The notes beneath the pieces were generated by a model, which was not told the origin of the DNA, searched no databases, and saw only the letters and a list, made by a program, of their open reading frames with translations. Shown here one piece after another: positions 1 to 9,038 of a stretch of 64,000 bases of DNA. Numbering within the stretch: position 1 is the stretch's first letter; each line of letters starts with the position of its first letter. This DNA comes from Rhizobium tumorigenes (lineage in GTDB: Bacteria > Pseudomonadota > Alphaproteobacteria > Rhizobiales > Rhizobiaceae), in NCBI RefSeq assembly GCF_003240565.2, contig NZ_CP117255.1:3144501-3208500 (forward strand). The letters run 5' to 3'. The position numbers and the translations under genes were made by a program.

Positions 1-662
1 AGAACGCCCTCGACAGCGCAAACGCCGCTTACACCGCCCAGAGCGGCAAGCAGATCACCGTGTCCTATGCCGCTAGTTCGGCGCTCGCAAAGCAGATCGA
101 GAGCGGCGCACCTGCCGATATCTTCATTTCGGCCGACACCGACTGGATGGCCTACCTCGGCAACAAGAACTTGCTGAAGCCGGATACGCAGGTAAACCTT
201 TTAGGCAACCAGATCGTCCTCGTTGCTCCGCGCGACAAGGCAAAGCCGGTCGATATCAAGGCCGGCATGGATCTCGCCGCCCTCCTCGGCGACGGTCGCC
301 TGGCGATGGGCCAAGTCGATTCCGTACCAGCCGGTAAATACGGCAAGGCAGCCCTCGAAAAGCTCGGGGTCTGGCCTTCCGTCGAAAGCAAGGTTGCCGG
401 TGCTGAAAGCGTGCGCGCTGCGCTGGCGCTGGTGTCGCGTGGCGAGGCACCTTACGGAATTGTCTACCAGACGGATGCCGCGTCCGATCCGGGCGTCGCC
501 ATCGTTGGCACGTTTCCGGCGGACAGCCACCCGCCGATCATCTATCCGCTGGCCATCACTGCCAGCAGCAGGAACAAGGACGTCGACGCTTATTACGACT
601 TCCTCAAATCGTCCAAGGCGGAGCCTTTCTTCGAACACGAAGGTTTCACCATCCTGAACTGA
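1..662 (+). CDS. modA: Molybdate ABC transporter substrate-binding protein ModA (5' partial)
   Basis: The reading frame is open from base 3 to the TGA at 660-662, so the N-terminus and signal peptide lie outside the window. The visible ~219 residues have the ModA fold signatures: an ASSALAKQI segment followed by GAPADIFISAD, the oxyanion-binding part of lobe 1, and a late ESVRAALALVSRGEAPYGIV segment of lobe 2. ModA captures molybdate (or tungstate) in the periplasm and hands it to ModB. It is followed after 75 bases by modB and then modC, so this is the transport operon modABC. An internal GTG at 60 is not the real start because the frame continues upstream in good ModA sequence. Confidence 0.95.
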   Translation, partial: NALDSANAAYTAQSGKQITVSYAASSALAKQIESGAPADIFISADTDWMAYLGNKNLLKPDTQVNLLGNQIVLVAPRDKAKPVDIKAGMDLAALLGDGRLAMGQVDSVPAGKYGKAALEKLGVWPSVESKVAGAESVRAALALVSRGEAPYGIVYQTDAASDPGVAIVGTFPADSHPPIIYPLAITASSRNKDVDAYYDFLKSSKAEPFFEHEGFTILN

Positions 663-737
663 TTGTCGCTTGCCTCAGGCAATGTATGACGCCTACCCGC
701 TGACTTGCCGACGGGCCGATAGGGAAAGAGACCGGTT

Positions 738-1436
738 TTGGAGGGATGGCATTTAAGCAGTGACGAGTGGACGGCGATCTTGCTTAGCCTGCGCGTCGCT
801 AGCGTGGCCATGCTGGTGAGCCTGCCATTCGGGGTCGCCGCAGCGCTGCTTCTGGCTCGCGGCCGGTTCTTTGGAAAATCGCTGCTGAACGGGATCATCC
901 ACATGCCGCTGATCCTGCCGCCGGTCGTCACCGGTTTTCTGCTGCTGATCCTGTTCGGCCGCCGCGGCGTCATCGGCGCCTTCCTCGAAAGCCATTTCGG
1001 CATCGTCTTTTCTTTTAGATGGACCGGCGCTGCGCTTGCCTGCGGAATCATGGGGTTCCCGCTGATGGTACGCAGCATCCGGCTGTCGCTGGAAGCCGTC
1101 GACCGCAAGCTGGAGGAGGCTGCAGGAACGCTGGGTGCCAGTCCCGTGTGGATATTCCTCACCGTCACCCTGCCGCTTACGCTCCCCGGTATCATTGCCG
1201 GCATGATCCTCTCATTTGCCAAGGCGATGGGGGAATTCGGCGCCACTATCACCTTCGTCTCCAACATTCCCGGCGAAACACAGACGCTTTCGTCGGCAAT
1301 CTATACCTTCACCCAGGTCCCCGGCGGAGATGCCGGCGCGCTGAGGCTCACCGTCGTCGCGGTGCTGATTTCCATGACCGCGCTGCTGGCGTCCGAGTTT
1401 CTAGCCCGATGGGTCGGCCGCAGGGTGGACGCCTGA
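738..1436 (+). CDS. modB: Molybdate ABC transporter permease ModB
   Basis: This 232-residue integral membrane protein has about five hydrophobic segments and the ABC-permease EAA loop ([14 protein letters not shown], residues ~120-133) that docks on the ATPase. It forms the molybdate channel in the inner membrane with ModC. The start is a TTG at 738, preceded by a purine-rich AAAGAG at 725-730; the nearby ATG at 746 is in another frame. Length and sequence fit the family well. Its TGA (1434-1436) overlaps the ATG of modC, so translation of the two is coupled. Confidence 0.95.
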   Translation: MEGWHLSSDEWTAILLSLRVASVAMLVSLPFGVAAALLLARGRFFGKSLLNGIIHMPLILPPVVTGFLLLILFGRRGVIGAFLESHFGIVFSFRWTGAALACGIMGFPLMVRSIRLSLEAVDRKLEEAAGTLGASPVWIFLTVTLPLTLPGIIAGMILSFAKAMGEFGATITFVSNIPGETQTLSSAIYTFTQVPGGDAGALRLTVVAVLISMTALLASEFLARWVGRRVDA

Positions 1437-2512
1437 TGACGCTGACGGTGAACATCCGCCACAGGCTGGGCGCTTTTGCGCTGGACGCGGCATTTACCGC
1501 AGAGGGCGGGGTTACGGCCCTGTTCGGCCGGTCCGGCTCCGGCAAGACCTCGCTCATCCGCAGCATTGCCGGGCTGATCCACCCCGACCACGGCCACGTT
1601 GCGCTCGATGGTACGGTGCTGACGGACACGGACCGAAACCTCTTGGTGCCACGCCATCGCCGCCGTTTCGGCTACGTCTTCCAGGAGGCACGGCTGTTTC
1701 CGCATCTCTCGGTCCGCCACAACCTCGGCTATGGCCGCTGGTTCGCGCCGAAAAAGACGGACCGCGATGATTTCGACAGCGTCGTCGACCTGCTCGGCAT
1801 CGGGCCGCTTCTGGAGCGTCGGCCGGGCAAGCTGTCGGGCGGCGAAAAGCAACGGGTGGCAATCGGCCGTGCCCTGCTCTCCAACCCGCGCCTGTTGCTG
1901 ATGGACGAGCCGCTGGCAGCTCTCGACGAGGAGCGTAAGGCAGAGATCCTGCCCTATCTTGAACGGCTGCGCGACGAGACGAAAATCCCGATCGTCTATG
2001 TCAGCCACTCGATTGCAGAGGTCGCAAGGCTCGCAAGCCGCGTCGTTCTTTTGCGCGACGGCCATGTCGAAGCGGTCGGCAGTGCCGTCGAGGTTCTCAG
2101 CCTGCCATCGACGGCGGAGGGCGCCGAGCGCCGCGAGGCAGGCGTGCTGCTGGAAGGCCGCATCGACAGCATCTCGCAGACCCATCTCCTGTCGACGATC
2201 GCCCTGAAGACCGCAAAACTGCAGGTGCCGGGGACAGGATTTCCGGTCGGCAGGATGGTGCGGATCCACGTCCCGGCTCGCGATGTGATGCTGGCGACCG
2301 TGCGCCCGGAGGGCCTCAGCGCTCTCAATATTCTCGAAGGTACGATCACCGGCATCGGCGCGGTCGCCAACGGTGCGCTAGAGGTCCGTCTCGACTGCGG
2401 CGGCGACCCGATCCTGTCGCGAATTACACAGCTGTCGGGCGAAAAACTGCGCTTGTCCGTGGGCATGACCGTTTTTGCGGTCATCAAGACCGTGGCCCTG
2501 CAAAACGGATGA
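1436..2512 (+). CDS. modC: Molybdate ABC transporter ATP-binding protein ModC
   Basis: This 358-residue ATPase powers molybdate import. It shows Walker A GRSGSGKT (residues 31-38), the ABC signature LSGGEKQR (133-140), Walker B LLLMDEP (153-159) and the switch histidine in VSHS (H191). The C-terminal ~75 residues form a TOBE (molbindin-like) domain, typical of ModC, which binds oxyanion and feeds back on transport. The ATG overlaps the modB stop (TGATG). The frame stays open far upstream inside modB, but the [12 protein letters not shown] start is where ModC homology begins. The stop lies only 9 bases from the end of the convergent modE gene. Confidence 0.96.
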   Translation: MTLTVNIRHRLGAFALDAAFTAEGGVTALFGRSGSGKTSLIRSIAGLIHPDHGHVALDGTVLTDTDRNLLVPRHRRRFGYVFQEARLFPHLSVRHNLGYGRWFAPKKTDRDDFDSVVDLLGIGPLLERRPGKLSGGEKQRVAIGRALLSNPRLLLMDEPLAALDEERKAEILPYLERLRDETKIPIVYVSHSIAEVARLASRVVLLRDGHVEAVGSAVEVLSLPSTAEGAERREAGVLLEGRIDSISQTHLLSTIALKTAKLQVPGTGFPVGRMVRIHVPARDVMLATVRPEGLSALNILEGTITGIGAVANGALEVRLDCGGDPILSRITQLSGEKLRLSVGMTVFAVIKTVALQNG

Positions 2513-2521
2513 CAGGTGGCG

Positions 2522-2899
2522 TCACTCTTGCGGCGACGCCTGCGGACGGTAATGCTCTTGCAGCCAAATCAGGTCGTCGGCGAGAACGAGGCCGATCGCC
2601 TGCTCCATCGCCCGGAAACGCTCGAGCAGCGCCTCGCCGAAAGGTGTCAGCACCGCACCGCCACCCTTCTGGCCGCCCCGCTGCGATTCGACCGAGGGCA
2701 CATCGAACATGCGATTGAGGTCGCTGACCAGCAGCCACGCGCGGCGGTAGGACATATCCATCGCGCGCCCCGCAGCTGAAATCGAGCCCGTCCTGCGGAT
2801 GTGCTCGAGCAACTCCATCTTGCCCCGGCCAAGCCGATCCTGTCCCGTGAAGCGGATGCGCAGGATGGCGTCTATCGTGTCGTTGGAATGTCTGTTCAT
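2522..2899 (-). CDS. modE: ModE-family winged-helix regulator, DNA-binding domain only
   Basis: The 125-residue protein matches the N-terminal LysR-like winged helix of ModE: a helix-turn-helix around residues 30-65 (GSISAAGRAMDMSYRRAWLL), then a QRGGQKGGGAVLTPFGEALL wing. E. coli ModE is about 262 residues and carries two C-terminal molbindin domains; those are absent here. ModE normally represses modABC when molybdate is plentiful. The gene converges on modC, so it is not in the operon it presumably controls. Without a molbindin domain it cannot sense molybdate in the classical way, although short ModE-like proteins are common in alphaproteobacteria. The specific regulatory role is inferred from family and location. 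Confidence 0.85.
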   Translation of the reverse strand: MNRHSNDTIDAILRIRFTGQDRLGRGKMELLEHIRRTGSISAAGRAMDMSYRRAWLLVSDLNRMFDVPSVESQRGGQKGGGAVLTPFGEALLERFRAMEQAIGLVLADDLIWLQEHYRPQASPQE

Positions 2900-3148
2900 G
2901 GCCCGCAGCTTTTGAGCGTTGTTTCCCTATACGCGCAGCGTTCTTGGCTGTATACGGCCGTACCCGACGCATCGACACGGGCCAATGGGAAGGCCGGCGG
3001 GCAAAAGCTCGCAGATCGGTACCGAAAACGCATCGCTGGCCTGAATATTGTGCCCCGACTGCCGATGCCGAGCTGCACGCGTCTTGAAACCTTAGTGCTT
3101 TGATGCCTATCTTGAGAACTGATTTGAACGACAGTTCGAATCAATCGC

Positions 3149-3595
3149 GTGCATGTTCTGTTACTCCTGAAAGGAAAAGCACTGACAACAGTACACGCCA
3201 AGGGACGAACGCTAGCCGTTGCCCCGAAGAGCCCGGAACGTGGCGTTGATGCCGCCGCCCGCGCCCTGCAAGCCGTCCTCAACAGCCTTGAGGACTCCAA
3301 AGCTGAAGACATCGTCACCATCAACATTGCGGGCAAGTCCGCGCTGGGCGACTACATGGTTGTGGTCTCCGGGCGCTCGAACCGCCATGTCCTGGCGATC
3401 TCCGATCACCTCACGTCCGACATCAAGGGCGAAGGCCTCGGCAACCCGCGCGTCGAAGGTCTCGACGCAGGCGACTGGGTCCTGATCGACACCGGTGACA
3501 TCATCGTCCACGTCTTCCGTCCGGAAATCCGCGAGTTCTACAACATCGAAAAGATGTGGGCCGCGCCGGATCTCGACGAGGGCACGATACACTAG
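3149..3595 (+). CDS. rsfS: Ribosomal silencing factor RsfS (Iojap/YbeB family)
   Basis: RsfS binds ribosomal protein uL14 and blocks joining of the 50S and 30S subunits in starved cells. The core reads DSKAEDIVTINIAGKSALGDYMVV, then SGRSNRHVLAIS, GLDAGDWVLIDTGDIIVHVF and REFYNIEKMW, all family hallmarks. The longest frame begins at a GTG at 3149, but no ribosome-binding site precedes it. A good AAAGGA at 3170-3175 sits six bases before an in-frame CTG at 3182, which would give LTTVHAKG..., so the real start may be that CTG. rlmH follows about 110 bases downstream, a very common rsfS-rlmH pairing. Confidence 0.93.
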   Translation: MHVLLLLKGKALTTVHAKGRTLAVAPKSPERGVDAAARALQAVLNSLEDSKAEDIVTINIAGKSALGDYMVVVSGRSNRHVLAISDHLTSDIKGEGLGNPRVEGLDAGDWVLIDTGDIIVHVFRPEIREFYNIEKMWAAPDLDEGTIH

Positions 3596-3703
3596 CAGAT
3601 CCGGTTTAACCGGCTGCTGCGCAGGTTTGACTGGCCGCAACGGCATCTGTCGCGCGGCTAAGAAATGTGTGCGGCCGTGCTGGCCATCGTCTCTGGAGTG
3701 AAC

Positions 3704-4186
3704 ATGCGGATTGGATTGTTTGCCGTTGGCCGGCTGAAGACCGGCCCGGAGAAGGATCTCGCGGCCCGCTATTTCGACCGGTTCGCCAAGACGGGCCCGG
3801 CCATCGGGCTGGATTTCTCGCGCGTCACTGAAGTCGCGGAAAGTCGAGCCTCGAACGGCGAAACGCGCAAGCGGGAAGAGGCGGCCATGCTGCTGAAATC
3901 GCTGCCCGACAGCGGTGTCCTGATGCTGCTCGACGAGCGCGGCAAGGCGATGGACAGCGAAGTCTTTGCTGCCCTCCTCGGCCAATACCGGGATCAAGGC
4001 AAGCGCGACCTGACGATCGCCATCGGCGGCGCTGATGGCCTCGATCCGTCACTCTACGACAAGGCAGACAGCACGATCTGCCTTGGCAAGATGACGTGGC
4101 CACATCAGCTTGTGCGTATCCTGATCGCCGAACAGCTCTACAGGGCGGTCACCATTCTCTCCGGCCACCCCTACCATCGCGTCTGA
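3704..4186 (+). CDS. rlmH: 23S rRNA (pseudouridine1915-N3)-methyltransferase RlmH
   Basis: This 160-residue SPOUT-class enzyme uses S-adenosylmethionine to methylate pseudouridine 1915 in helix 69 of 23S rRNA, acting on the assembled 70S ribosome. Recognisable parts are the MRIGLFAVGRLK N-terminus, LLDERGKAMDSE, the SAM-binding knot IAIGGADGLD and the C-terminal LYRAVTILSGHPYHR. The ATG at 3704 is preceded by GGAG and fits the family length of about 155-160; an earlier ATG at 3665 would add 13 unlikely residues. It follows rsfS in the same direction. Confidence 0.96.
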   Translation: MRIGLFAVGRLKTGPEKDLAARYFDRFAKTGPAIGLDFSRVTEVAESRASNGETRKREEAAMLLKSLPDSGVLMLLDERGKAMDSEVFAALLGQYRDQGKRDLTIAIGGADGLDPSLYDKADSTICLGKMTWPHQLVRILIAEQLYRAVTILSGHPYHRV

Positions 4187-4307
4187 AAGTGACCGATCGC
4201 TCACACAGCCGTGTTTTGATTTCGTCATCCAACTGGCGATATGTCTTGGCCATCGGCGGCAAATCAGCTTACGCCTTGCGCGATAGAGAAATCCTAAGCC
4301 ATCCGCG

Positions 4308-5789
4308 ATGAAACGATCCGCCGCCCCTCTGCCGCGTCTGCTACCGCCGCCTCTCGCGGCAGGTACCCGTGCGGCCTTTTTGTGCGCAGCCGTACTGCTG
4401 GTGGCAGCTCCGCTGATCCAGGCATATCAGGCACGCGCCGAAGATGGCGCCGCCGATCCGACGTCGTCCCGGCTGCCATCGGACCAGCAAACCGCACCCC
4501 ATACCGCCACTGCAAACCCGCCACCGCTCGATCCGGCCGCCGATCTTGCCGAAAAACGCGACCAGACAAGGGCCGAACTCGATAGCCTGTCGAAAACAAT
4601 CACCCTTTCTGCCGAAAAGCAGAAGCAGCTTCAGGACAGTGTGGCGGCGCTCGACAAGAGCAATGCCAGCCTGCGCCAGGCGCTGATCGATTCGGCATCC
4701 CGCCGCAAGACGATGGATCGCAAGATCGAAGACAGCGAAAGGGCGCTGACCGATCTGAAGGTCAAGGAGGGCGGCGTCCGTCGCTCGCTGCACGAACGGC
4801 GCGGTCTCCTGGCCGAGGTTTTGGCAGCGCTGGAGCGCATGGGCCGCAACCCGCCGCCGGCTTTGCTCGTCAGCCCCGACGACGCCCTCAATTCGGTGCG
4901 AAGCGCCATCCTGCTCGGCGCCGTCGTTCCCGGCATGCGCAAGGCGACGGAAAAGCTGCTTGCCGACCTCGGCGAACTGTCGACGCTCGAAGCTTCCACG
5001 GCCAAGGAGAAGGCGGACCTTTCCGCAACGCTCACGTCCGGTCTGGAGGAAGAGCGGCGGATGGATCTGCTGATCGGCGAGAACGACCGGCAGAGCAAGG
5101 AAAGTGCTGCCCAGATTGAAGACGAGCGCAAGCGTGCCGAGCAACTGGCAGGCAAGGCAACCAGCCTGGAAGGCCTTGTAGCCTCCCTCGAAAGCCAGAT
5201 CGGCTCGGTGCGTAGTGCGGCAACGGCTGCCCGCGAGGAAGAACAACGCCGGCAAATGATGACCGACGAGCAGCGTGCCGAGGCCAAGGCCCTGGCCGAA
5301 AGCGGGGTGCCCGATAAAAACCGCATTGCCCCCGCATATCGATTTTCAGACCTCAAGCAGAAGCTCGAGCTGCCTGTGGCCGGTGATATTCTTCGGCACT
5401 TTGGAGACGACGACGGAACGGGACACACGGCCGCCGGCATGACGCTCGCAACCGGCCCCGGCGCTCTCGTCACGGCGCCCGCCGATGGCCTGGTGGTGTA
5501 TGCCGGCGCTTTCCGCAGCTACGGCCAGATGATCATCCTCGATACCGGCGACGGCTTCCACATGGTTCTGTCCGGAATGGACGCCATCAAGACGCGCCAG
5601 GGAAAATTTGTTTTCGCCGGAGAACCGGTTGCGGTGATGGGCGAGAAAAGAGTGGCAAGTGCGACAGCATTGGCGCTGGAAACAAACAAGCCAACGCTTT
5701 ACATTGAATTGAGAAAAGACGGAAAACCGGTTGATTCCCAACCCTGGTGGACCGCAAAGGATACTGGAAAGGCACGCAATGATTCGTAG
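4308..5789 (+). CDS. EnvC-like murein hydrolase activator (coiled coil + degenerate LytM/M23 domain)
   Basis: The 493-residue protein starts with a basic stretch and a hydrophobic segment (~residues 20-40, ending near QARA), consistent with export. A long coiled coil rich in K, E, L and Q spans ~75-330, followed by an M23/LytM domain (~365-480). The domain appears catalytically dead: the zinc-binding HxxxD is HTAAGMT here, and the terminal HxH position reads LYIELR. This is the pattern of EnvC, which does not cut peptidoglycan but activates periplasmic amidases at the septum. ctpA follows with an 11-base overlap, the common alphaproteobacterial pair. The amidase partner is not in this window. 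Confidence 0.85.
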   Translation: MKRSAAPLPRLLPPPLAAGTRAAFLCAAVLLVAAPLIQAYQARAEDGAADPTSSRLPSDQQTAPHTATANPPPLDPAADLAEKRDQTRAELDSLSKTITLSAEKQKQLQDSVAALDKSNASLRQALIDSASRRKTMDRKIEDSERALTDLKVKEGGVRRSLHERRGLLAEVLAALERMGRNPPPALLVSPDDALNSVRSAILLGAVVPGMRKATEKLLADLGELSTLEASTAKEKADLSATLTSGLEEERRMDLLIGENDRQSKESAAQIEDERKRAEQLAGKATSLEGLVASLESQIGSVRSAATAAREEEQRRQMMTDEQRAEAKALAESGVPDKNRIAPAYRFSDLKQKLELPVAGDILRHFGDDDGTGHTAAGMTLATGPGALVTAPADGLVVYAGAFRSYGQMIILDTGDGFHMVLSGMDAIKTRQGKFVFAGEPVAVMGEKRVASATALALETNKPTLYIELRKDGKPVDSQPWWTAKDTGKARNDS

Positions 5790-7101
5790 GGCTTCTCTTG
5801 TCGTCATCGGCGCATTGATGGGTGCGACCGCCATGGGCGTCATTTACTCAGCGGGAGTCCCGGCGGAAGCTGCGAGCGGTTCCACGTATAAGGAACTGTC
5901 GGTATTCGGCGATGTCTTCGAGAGGGTTCGGGCGCAATACGTTACGCCTCCCCAGGAAGACAAGCTCATAGAGGCGGCCATCAATGGCATGCTTGCCTCG
6001 CTCGATCCGCATTCGAGCTACATGAATGCCAAGGATGCCCAGGACATGCGCACCCAGACCAAGGGTGAGTTTGGCGGTCTCGGCATCGAGGTAACCATGG
6101 AGAAGGACCAGATCAAGGTCGGCTCCACGATCGAGAATACACCCGCCGACAAGGCTGGCGTCAAGGCTGGCGACTTCATTACCGCAATCGACGGATCGCC
6201 TGTAAAGGGCCTGAAACTCGAAGATGCCGTGCTGAAGATGCGCGGCGAGGTCAAGACGCCGATCAAGCTGACACTGCAGCGTGCCGGTGTCGACAAGCCG
6301 ATCGAACTGACGATTGTCCGCGACATCATCCCGGTCGCCGCCGTCCGCTCGCATGTCGAAAACGATGTTGGCTACATCCGCATCCTGCAGTTCACCGAGA
6401 AGACCACACCGGATCTCGAAGCTGCCATCCAGAAGATCAAGCAGACCGTGCCAGCCGACAAGCTCAAGGGCTATGTCCTCGACCTCCGCCTCAACCCGGG
6501 CGGCTTGCTCGACCAGGCAATCAACGTCTGCGACGACGTCCTGGAGCGCGGCGAAGTGGTCTCGACCCGCGGCCGCAACCCGGACGAAACCCGCCGCTAC
6601 AACGCCGGTCCCGGCGATCTGACAGACGGCAAGCCGATAATCGTGCTGATCAACGGCGGCTCGGCCTCCGCATCGGAAATCGTTGCCGGCGCCCTGCAGG
6701 ACCTGCGTCGCGCCACGATCCTCGGCACGCGCTCCTTTGGCAAGGGATCGGTCCAGACGATTATCCCGCTCGGCGAAAACGGTGCGCTGCGCCTGACCAC
6801 GGCACTTTATTACACGCCGTCGGGCCGCTCGATCCAGGGCACCGGCATCACGCCTGACATCAAGGTCGACGAGCCGCTACCGGACGATCTCAAGGGCAAG
6901 ATGGTCTCCGAGGGCGAATCCACCCTGCGCGGTCACATCAAAGGCCAGTCTGAAACCGACGAAGGCTCGGGCTCGGAAGCCTATGTGCCACCGGAGGTCA
7001 AGGACGACGTGCAGTTGAACTACGCGCTCGACCTGCTGCGTGGCGTCAAGAAAGACCCGGCCTTCCCGCCAAATCCGGACAAGGCTGTGGTCGCCAAGTA
7101 A
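5779..7101 (+). CDS. ctpA: Carboxy-terminal processing protease CtpA (S41 family)
   Basis: This 440-residue serine protease has an N-terminal signal/anchor (residues ~3-25), a PDZ domain (~90-170, containing GLGIEVTMEKDQIKVG and AGVKAGDFITAIDG) and an S41 catalytic core. The predicted Ser-Lys-Gln triad is S297 in GGSASASEI, K322 in SFGKGSVQ and Q326, with the spacing seen in B. subtilis CtpB. It trims C-termini of exported proteins, often envelope hydrolases or their activators. The ATG at 5779 has AAAGG upstream and overlaps the end of the EnvC-like gene, suggesting translational coupling and a joint role in cell-wall remodelling. Confidence 0.95.
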   Translation: MIRRASLVVIGALMGATAMGVIYSAGVPAEAASGSTYKELSVFGDVFERVRAQYVTPPQEDKLIEAAINGMLASLDPHSSYMNAKDAQDMRTQTKGEFGGLGIEVTMEKDQIKVGSTIENTPADKAGVKAGDFITAIDGSPVKGLKLEDAVLKMRGEVKTPIKLTLQRAGVDKPIELTIVRDIIPVAAVRSHVENDVGYIRILQFTEKTTPDLEAAIQKIKQTVPADKLKGYVLDLRLNPGGLLDQAINVCDDVLERGEVVSTRGRNPDETRRYNAGPGDLTDGKPIIVLINGGSASASEIVAGALQDLRRATILGTRSFGKGSVQTIIPLGENGALRLTTALYYTPSGRSIQGTGITPDIKVDEPLPDDLKGKMVSEGESTLRGHIKGQSETDEGSGSEAYVPPEVKDDVQLNYALDLLRGVKKDPAFPPNPDKAVVAK

Positions 7102-7122
7102 GACGTCGCCAGCAAAGACAAT

Positions 7123-7151
7123 GGCGCCGGGCTGGAAACAGACCCGGCGCC
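7123..7151 (+). terminator. Strong GC hairpin after ctpA
   Basis: GGCGCCGGG at 7123-7131 pairs perfectly with CCCGGCGCC at 7143-7151; an inner CTG/CAG pair closes a GAAA tetraloop. No T run follows, so it may be a weak terminator, a processing or stabilising hairpin between ctpA and the next gene, rather than a classical intrinsic terminator. Confidence 0.5.
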
Positions 7152-7197
7152 TTCACGACGCGGAACGACGATTTCCGATCTGGGGCGGACAAGGAAA

Positions 7198-8388
7198 TTG
7201 GGAACGGACCTACACGCACCGCTGGGACAAAACCGCCCGCCCCGCCGCACCAGGCGCCTGCCGCCGGTGGGCCGCATGCTTGCAGCGCTCTGCCTGATGG
7301 CCATTGCCGGCTTCTCGCTTTACACCGCACTGATCCGCGATCCCTTTCAAAAGCCTCCCGTTGAAACCGCTGCCAAGGCACCGCCGCCGGCTGAAACCGG
7401 GGTTACGCCGTCGGAGGACGCTGCCGCCGCGCCGACAGGCATGCCACAAGCCGACCCGCAATCCGGCGCCAACGTCGAGCGCACCCTCACCGGCGACGGC
7501 TCCGTGGTAACCACCTACACGCCCAAGCCGCGCGACGGCTCAGGGCCGGTCCTCGTCAGGGCCAACCAGATCGGCCAGGATCCCCGCATGGCGGCAACGC
7601 CCAATGATGCGCTGCTGGAAAGCTCACCCTTCGGCCGGCTCCCGATCACCTCTCCCGCCGGCCTGCGGCCGATGGATCAATATGCGCGGCCTTGGTCTGG
7701 CGCCCACGGCACGCGCATCGCCATCGTCGTTGGCGGCCTCGGCCTCAGCCAGACCGGGACGCAGCGGGCCATAAAGCAGCTGCCGGAGGAAGTGACTCTT
7801 GCCTTTGCGGCCAGCGGCAACAGCCTACAGCGCTGGATGCAGGACGCCCGTCGCAGCGGCCATGAGATACTCTTGCAGGTACCGCTGGAGCCCTTCGATT
7901 ATCCGGCCAACAATCCCGGTGGCGACACGTTGCTGACATCGCAGCCAGCGGCGAAAAACGTCGAAAACCTGCACAAGGCGATGGCTGAAATCACCAATTA
8001 CACCGGCATCATGAATTATCTCGGCGGCCGCTTTCTGTCGAACCCGACCGCTCTGGAACCGGTTCTGCGCGATGTCGGCAAACGCGGCCTGCTATTCCTT
8101 GACGATGGCTCATCTGCGCAATCGAAATCCGGCACGATTGCCAAGGCGCTCGCCGTGCCGCATGCCTTTGCCGACATCCAGCTGGACAGCGAACTGAATG
8201 GCGACGCGATCACCCGGAAACTGGACGAGCTTGAGCGTATCGCCCGCCGCAACGGCTCGGCAATCGGCGTCGCATCCGCATTCGACGAAAGTGTCGACGC
8301 GATTTCTGCGTGGAGCGAGAATGCCGCAACGCGTGGTATCGAGATCGTCTCCGTCTCGGCGCTCGCCAACGACCCTAAACATCCCTGA
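7198..8388 (+). CDS. Divergent polysaccharide deacetylase family protein (YibQ-like)
   Basis: This is a 396-residue protein with a single N-terminal membrane segment (~residues 26-46: MLAALCLMAIAGFSLYTAL), a Pro/Ala-rich low-complexity linker (~50-160) and a C-terminal domain starting at TRIAIVVGGLGLSQTGTQRA. That motif and the later GIMNYLGGRFLSN and RGLLFLDDGSS are typical of the divergent polysaccharide deacetylase (NodB-like barrel) family, whose enzymatic activity is unproven. The start is a TTG at 7198 with AAGGAAA just upstream. It sits between ctpA and rppH, all on one strand. A periplasmic role in envelope glycan metabolism is plausible from topology and neighbours but not demonstrated. 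Confidence 0.85.
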   Translation: MGTDLHAPLGQNRPPRRTRRLPPVGRMLAALCLMAIAGFSLYTALIRDPFQKPPVETAAKAPPPAETGVTPSEDAAAAPTGMPQADPQSGANVERTLTGDGSVVTTYTPKPRDGSGPVLVRANQIGQDPRMAATPNDALLESSPFGRLPITSPAGLRPMDQYARPWSGAHGTRIAIVVGGLGLSQTGTQRAIKQLPEEVTLAFAASGNSLQRWMQDARRSGHEILLQVPLEPFDYPANNPGGDTLLTSQPAAKNVENLHKAMAEITNYTGIMNYLGGRFLSNPTALEPVLRDVGKRGLLFLDDGSSAQSKSGTIAKALAVPHAFADIQLDSELNGDAITRKLDELERIARRNGSAIGVASAFDESVDAISAWSENAATRGIEIVSVSALANDPKHP

Positions 8389-8400
8389 CCGGAGGATATG

Positions 8401-8943
8401 ATGAGCAAGAACCCCAATCCCTTAAAAGCCGAGGACCTGCCTTATCGCCCCTGCGTAGGGGTGATGATCCTTAATGCCGAGGGCCTCGTCTGGGCCGGCC
8501 GGCGCATTCCCATCGGCAATTCCGAATATGATGGCTCCGAAAATCTCTGGCAGATGCCGCAAGGTGGCATCGACGAGGGCGAAGATCCGCTGGAAGCGGC
8601 CTATCGCGAACTCTACGAGGAGACGGGGATGAAAACCGTCACCCTGCTTGCCGAAGCCAGCGGCTGGATCAACTACGATCTGCCTCCCGAACTCATCGGC
8701 ATCGGCCTGAGGGGGAAGTTTCGCGGCCAGACACAGCGCTGGTTCGCCTTCCGCTTCGATGGCGACGAAAGCGAGATCGCCATCAACCCGCCACCCGGCG
8801 GCCACGAGCCGGAATTCGATCAATGGGAATGGAAACCGATGGAGGAGTTGCCGGAACTAATCGTCACCTTCAAGCGTGGCGTCTACGAGCGCGTGGTTGC
8901 CGAATTCCGCCATTTGGCTACGCTTGGCAAGAGCAGCGACTGA
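8401..8943 (+). CDS. rppH: RNA 5'-pyrophosphohydrolase RppH (Nudix)
   Basis: This 180-residue Nudix hydrolase removes pyrophosphate from 5'-triphosphorylated mRNA, which opens the transcript to RNase E. The full Nudix box is visible at residues 55-77 (G55, E61, R69-E70, E73-E74, G76). Further hallmarks are [11 protein letters not shown] near the start and W in the [10 protein letters not shown] segment. Two adjacent ATGs (8398, 8401) follow GGAGG at 8391-8395; the second has the better spacing. It is the last gene of the run starting at rsfS or ctpA and converges on trcR. Confidence 0.93.
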   Translation: MSKNPNPLKAEDLPYRPCVGVMILNAEGLVWAGRRIPIGNSEYDGSENLWQMPQGGIDEGEDPLEAAYRELYEETGMKTVTLLAEASGWINYDLPPELIGIGLRGKFRGQTQRWFAFRFDGDESEIAINPPPGGHEPEFDQWEWKPMEELPELIVTFKRGVYERVVAEFRHLATLGKSSD

Positions 8944-8990
8944 TCGCAGTTGCCAGACGCGCAACCGGGATAGCTCTATCCCTGAACGTC

Positions 8991-9014
8991 AAACCCCGGC
9001 AAAAGCCGGGGTCT
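8991..9014. terminator. Bidirectional hairpin between rppH and trcR
   Basis: ACCCCGGC (8993-9000), loop AAAA, GCCGGGGT (9005-9012) is a perfect 8-bp stem between two convergent genes. On the minus strand it is followed by TTTGACG, giving a short T run for trcR; on the plus strand there is no T run. Confidence 0.7.
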
Positions 9015-9038
9015 GGTCATGCAAACGTCGATAAGACC

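Noticed and set aside
669..682. TTGCC/GGCAA hairpin between modA and modB as a terminator
   Set aside because: A 5-bp stem with a 3-base loop and no T run inside an operon; not convincing.
1019..1435. Upstream extension of modC to 1019
   Set aside because: It overlaps modB in another frame; ModC homology and coupling start at 1436.
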